Shown piece by piece: positions 24,097 to 26,412 of a stretch of 26,412 bases of DNA. Made by a program: the position numbers and the translations under genes. Numbering within the stretch: the first letter of the stretch is position 1; each line of letters starts with the position of its first letter. Origin of the DNA: JBLHKE01 sp047619485 (GTDB lineage: Bacteria > Verrucomicrobiota > Verrucomicrobiia > Verrucomicrobiales > DEV007). The notes beneath the pieces are model-generated. The model had not been told where the DNA came from and made no database searches. It saw only the letters and a list, made by a program, of their open reading frames with translations. The stretch spans positions 1-26,412 of the forward strand of contig JBLHKE010000015.1 in NCBI GenBank assembly GCA_047619485.1, written 5' to 3'.

Positions 24097-25578
24097 ATGC
24101 AGCGCGCCCGATTTCCACTCTCCTTTAAGATCCTAACGTTGTTCTTCGTGAACATCGCCTTGCTCGCGACGGCCTTGTTGTTTGTCCTGCGCTCACAGTT
24201 CGGCCTAGGTTTGGACACCGTGATGGGCGGCGACTCGGGGGAGAGGATCAAGCGCTCGTTGCTCCTGATCAGCGATGAGCTGAAGGAGACCGAGCCCGAG
24301 AAGTGGACGTCCCAGCTGGAGGACTTCTCCGAGGCCTACGGTCTCACCTTTTTGCTCTACCACTCGAGCGGCGTGCTCGTCGCTGGACCAGAACACGACA
24401 TTCCCATTTCCGTGCTCGCCAGGTTCTCAAATTTCGCACCGAAGCTCGATGGCGGCAGGCGCCCAGGCAGGCAGCCACCGATGGACCGGCCGCGACCTCT
24501 GTTCTTCGCGAAAGACGACGGTTATTGGCTCGCTTCCCGCGTCAACCTCGACCAGCGCCAGCGCCAGAAACGCGAACCCCCGCGTTTCGAGGACCGCCCA
24601 CCACCCGGCGGCGGACAGGATCCGACACCTGACATCCTGCTCATATACTCGCCGCGGCTTGGCGGCAACGACCTCCTACCGGATCCCCTACCGATCATCC
24701 TCGCCTGCATCGGCGTCGTTCTGTTGTGCGGGCTTTTCTGGATACCATTCGTGCGCGGCGCGACCCGATCGCTCGCCCAGATCCGCGACGCGACACGCGA
24801 TGTCGCCGCCGGCCAATTCGACACGATCGTCTCCGAAGAACGCAGTGATGAGATCGGGCAATTGGGAGCCTCGATCAACGTCATGTCGCAGCGGTTGCAG
24901 GGGTTCGTCGATGGCCAACAGCGCTTTCTCGGCGATATCGCGCACGAGCTATGCTCACCGATCGCGCGCATGCAGATGGCGATCGGCGTCCTCGAGCAGC
25001 GCGCGACCCCGGAGCAGAAACCGCGCGTCGAAGACGTGCGCGAAGAACTGCAGCACATGGCCGACATGGTCAACGAACTGCTATCGTTCTCGAAGGCGTC
25101 GCTCAGCCCGGAGAGCGCCGACATGAAGATCATCGTGCTCGCCCCATTTCTCCACGAGATCGCCGAACGCGAGATCGGCACCCGCGACGCCGAGATCGGC
25201 CTCGAGCACTCCGACGGGCTAGCGGTCGTCGCAGACCGGCAACTGCTCGGTCGCGCCATCGGCAACCTGATCCGCAACGCGATGCGATACGCCGGCGAGT
25301 ATCAGGCGATCGCGCTCGACGCCGCTCAGGACGGCAATGGCAGCATCAACATCACCGTCCGAGATTTTGGCCCAGGTGTCCCCGAAGAAGATCTCCCCTA
25401 CCTGCTCGACCCATTCTACCGCCCCGACAAAGCGAGGACTCGTGAGCGTGGCGGAACCGGTTTGGGCTTAGCGATCGTCAAGGCCTGCATCGAGGCCTGC
25501 GGCGGCACCGTCGCCTACCGCAACGTCGATCCGGGATTTGAGGTCACGCTGAGCCTCGCTTCGCCTAGGTTCGGTTAG
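24097..25578 (+). CDS. HAMP-domain sensor histidine kinase, CpxA-like
   Basis: Inner-membrane kinase of 493 residues that should phosphorylate the regulator encoded 8 bases upstream. Order: transmembrane helix 1 (about 10-31), periplasmic sensor region (about 32-197) with a conspicuous Arg/Pro-rich half (residues 118-175), transmembrane helix 2 (about 198-219), HAMP (220-272), dimerisation helix with H283 in GDIAHELCSPIARM, and the ATPase domain with N394 (NLIRNAMRYA), D423-FGPG and the GTGLGL G-box at 453-458. The H-box and HAMP resemble CpxA-type sensors of envelope stress. The ligand is unknown; the location beside exported thiol proteins and folding factors is compatible with envelope sensing but does not prove it. 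Confidence 0.92.
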   Translation: MQRARFPLSFKILTLFFVNIALLATALLFVLRSQFGLGLDTVMGGDSGERIKRSLLLISDELKETEPEKWTSQLEDFSEAYGLTFLLYHSSGVLVAGPEHDIPISVLARFSNFAPKLDGGRRPGRQPPMDRPRPLFFAKDDGYWLASRVNLDQRQRQKREPPRFEDRPPPGGGQDPTPDILLIYSPRLGGNDLLPDPLPIILACIGVVLLCGLFWIPFVRGATRSLAQIRDATRDVAAGQFDTIVSEERSDEIGQLGASINVMSQRLQGFVDGQQRFLGDIAHELCSPIARMQMAIGVLEQRATPEQKPRVEDVREELQHMADMVNELLSFSKASLSPESADMKIIVLAPFLHEIAEREIGTRDAEIGLEHSDGLAVVADRQLLGRAIGNLIRNAMRYAGEYQAIALDAAQDGNGSINITVRDFGPGVPEEDLPYLLDPFYRPDKARTRERGGTGLGLAIVKACIEACGGTVAYRNVDPGFEVTLSLASPRFG

Positions 25579-25702
25579 CCAGTGGGTTGAGGCGACCCCT
25601 CCATTAAATAAGGGTCTTCGGGCAACTCGATCTCTCCGCAAACGGGCAGGTTTCGCGTGTTCGAAAAGGATCGATGGAGATATATTTAGGGAGCGCAAAG
25701 AA

Positions 25703-25730
25703 TTGACAATAAACAAATTAGAAATAATAG
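25703..25730 (+). promoter_or_regulatory. Candidate sigma-70 promoter for the last gene
   Basis: A perfect TTGACA (25703-25708), a 16-base spacer and TAATAG (25725-25730) in an AT-rich patch that contrasts with the GC-rich surroundings. It would start transcription about 75 bases before the ATG at 25813. The gap from 25579 contains nothing else I can name. Confidence 0.45.
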
Positions 25731-25812
25731 ACCAACTTCTTACCGAGGCCTTCCCCCACTCACTTTTTCAACATCCTGCTAGACACTCGGCGAAGATCGT
25801 TTAGGCATCTCA

Positions 25813-26412
25813 ATGACAGATTCCCCTGAGCCAGCGCCAGAGCCTCAACCACAGGCCGACGCAGAAAAGAAGCCTCGCTCCGCGCGAAGCCCGCGCACCA
25901 GGCAGTCGCGCACCCGCACGGAAAAGCCAGATCCGGACAAAAGCTCCGCCTCTGCCGATGCAGCCCCCGCCGCCGCCGAGAGCCAATCATCCGATTCCGA
26001 GGCCGAGCCGAAGAAAAAATCCGCCAACCGCCGCCCGCGCGAACAACGCGAACAGCGCCAGCCGCGCAATTCTAATTCGTCCCGTGGAGAGGGCAAATCT
26101 CGCTCGTCGAGAGGTCGCGGTGGCCGTAGCCGCAATTCCAGTGCCGCCCCACCACCGTCACAGGTCAAAATCGACCGCAAGGAGTGGAGCAAGATGGCAT
26201 GGAAGATCTACCTCGCTGAAATCGCCGAAGAGGGCATCGACCTAGTCGAGCCAAACAAGGCTCACGAACTCGTCGAGCGCTGCTTCGATCTAGCGAAAAA
26301 TTTCCTCATCGTACGTGCCCGCCTGACGGCCAAACCGCCAAAGGAAGACAAATCGAGGAACGAAGAAGAGAGCAAGAGTCCGCAAGCTTCAGACCAGTCC
26401 GAAGCCGAAGGT
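25813..26412 (+). CDS. Low-complexity RGG/Ser/Glu-rich protein, 3' end outside window
   Basis: An open frame of 200 codons from ATG 25813 to the last base, with no stop. The first 115 residues are low complexity: Pro/Glu/Ala, then Arg/Ser-rich with RSSRGRGGRSRNSS, an RGG-type composition typical of flexible nucleic-acid-binding tails. Residues about 118-170 are ordered-looking (EWSKMAWKIYLAEIAEEG, ELVERCFDLAKNFL), followed by another charged Lys/Glu/Ser region. No signal peptide, so cytoplasmic. I do not recognise a family; RNA or DNA binding is inferred from composition alone. It has its own candidate promoter. Confidence 0.7.
   Translation, partial: MTDSPEPAPEPQPQADAEKKPRSARSPRTRQSRTRTEKPDPDKSSASADAAPAAAESQSSDSEAEPKKKSANRRPREQREQRQPRNSNSSRGEGKSRSSRGRGGRSRNSSAAPPPSQVKIDRKEWSKMAWKIYLAEIAEEGIDLVEPNKAHELVERCFDLAKNFLIVRARLTAKPPKEDKSRNEEESKSPQASDQSEAEG

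Noticed and set aside
1..26412. CRISPR arrays, rRNA or tRNA genes, intact insertion sequences
   Set aside because: No regularly spaced repeats of CRISPR length, no tRNA folds and no transposase or integrase reading frames were seen.

Overview
The window looks like a piece of a GC-rich Verrucomicrobiota chromosome, probably from an aquatic member of the Verrucomicrobiales. The inference rests on gene content: secreted PQQ-like propeller proteins, a ThuA / SGNH / PVC-type dehydrogenase propeller / HEAT / cupredoxin chain, TlpA-like thioredoxins with an extra N-terminal helical domain, and a PAPS-type sulfotransferase. There is no rRNA, tRNA, CRISPR array or intact transposase.

Layout. 1-4.4 kb: the 3' part of an M23 peptidase gene, a 170-bp palindromic MITE-like element, a frameshifted exported-protein gene, and on the minus strand a PQQ dehydrogenase with a built-in cytochrome c domain. 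4.5-5.2 kb: a small exported DUF6174-like protein. 5.4-12.2 kb: a tightly overlapping five-gene operon of two secreted propeller proteins, a membrane-anchored CxxCxC protein, a MacB/FtsX-type permease and its ATPase. 12.3-13.3 kb: a ubiquitin-like sulfur-carrier protein and an atypical E1-like ThiF protein. 13.7-16.1 kb: a sulfotransferase and a parvulin-type peptidyl-prolyl isomerase with a strong terminator. 16.5-23.0 kb, minus strand: two adjacent thioredoxin-like genes, then a ThuA gene running into a very large multidomain redox protein. 23.4-25.6 kb: an OmpR-type response regulator and its sensor kinase. From 25.8 kb to the end: the start of a low-complexity, RGG-rich protein.

The most important result is at 20.9-23.0 kb. 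What would normally be annotated as four ORFs is two full-length TlpA-like thioredoxins, each interrupted once by TGA exactly where the first cysteine of the CGPC active site belongs (FWGDW-TGA-GPC). Both TGAs are followed at the same distance (31 nt) by a hairpin with a GGUC apical loop, and a lower helix shows two compensatory base-pair changes between the paralogs. I read these as tandem selenoproteins with UGPC active sites and coding-region bacterial SECIS elements.

A second recoding candidate lies just downstream. The ThuA gene reaches an A10 run containing the classic A_AAA_AAG slippery heptamer, followed after 9 nt by a 6-bp hairpin holding the zero-frame stop. A -1 shift enters a 1028-codon frame whose first 81 codons (including the conserved start of the SGNH domain) contain no ATG, GTG or TTG. 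The likely product is a 1389-residue fusion, unless the A-run has a one-base sequence error.

Most predicted proteins are exported, and many carry redox or metal-binding chemistry (PQQ-like propellers, haem c, type-1 copper, Sec/Cys thioredoxin, CxC motifs). The common theme is periplasmic oxidative metabolism and protein folding or thiol chemistry. Specific substrates cannot be read from the sequence.
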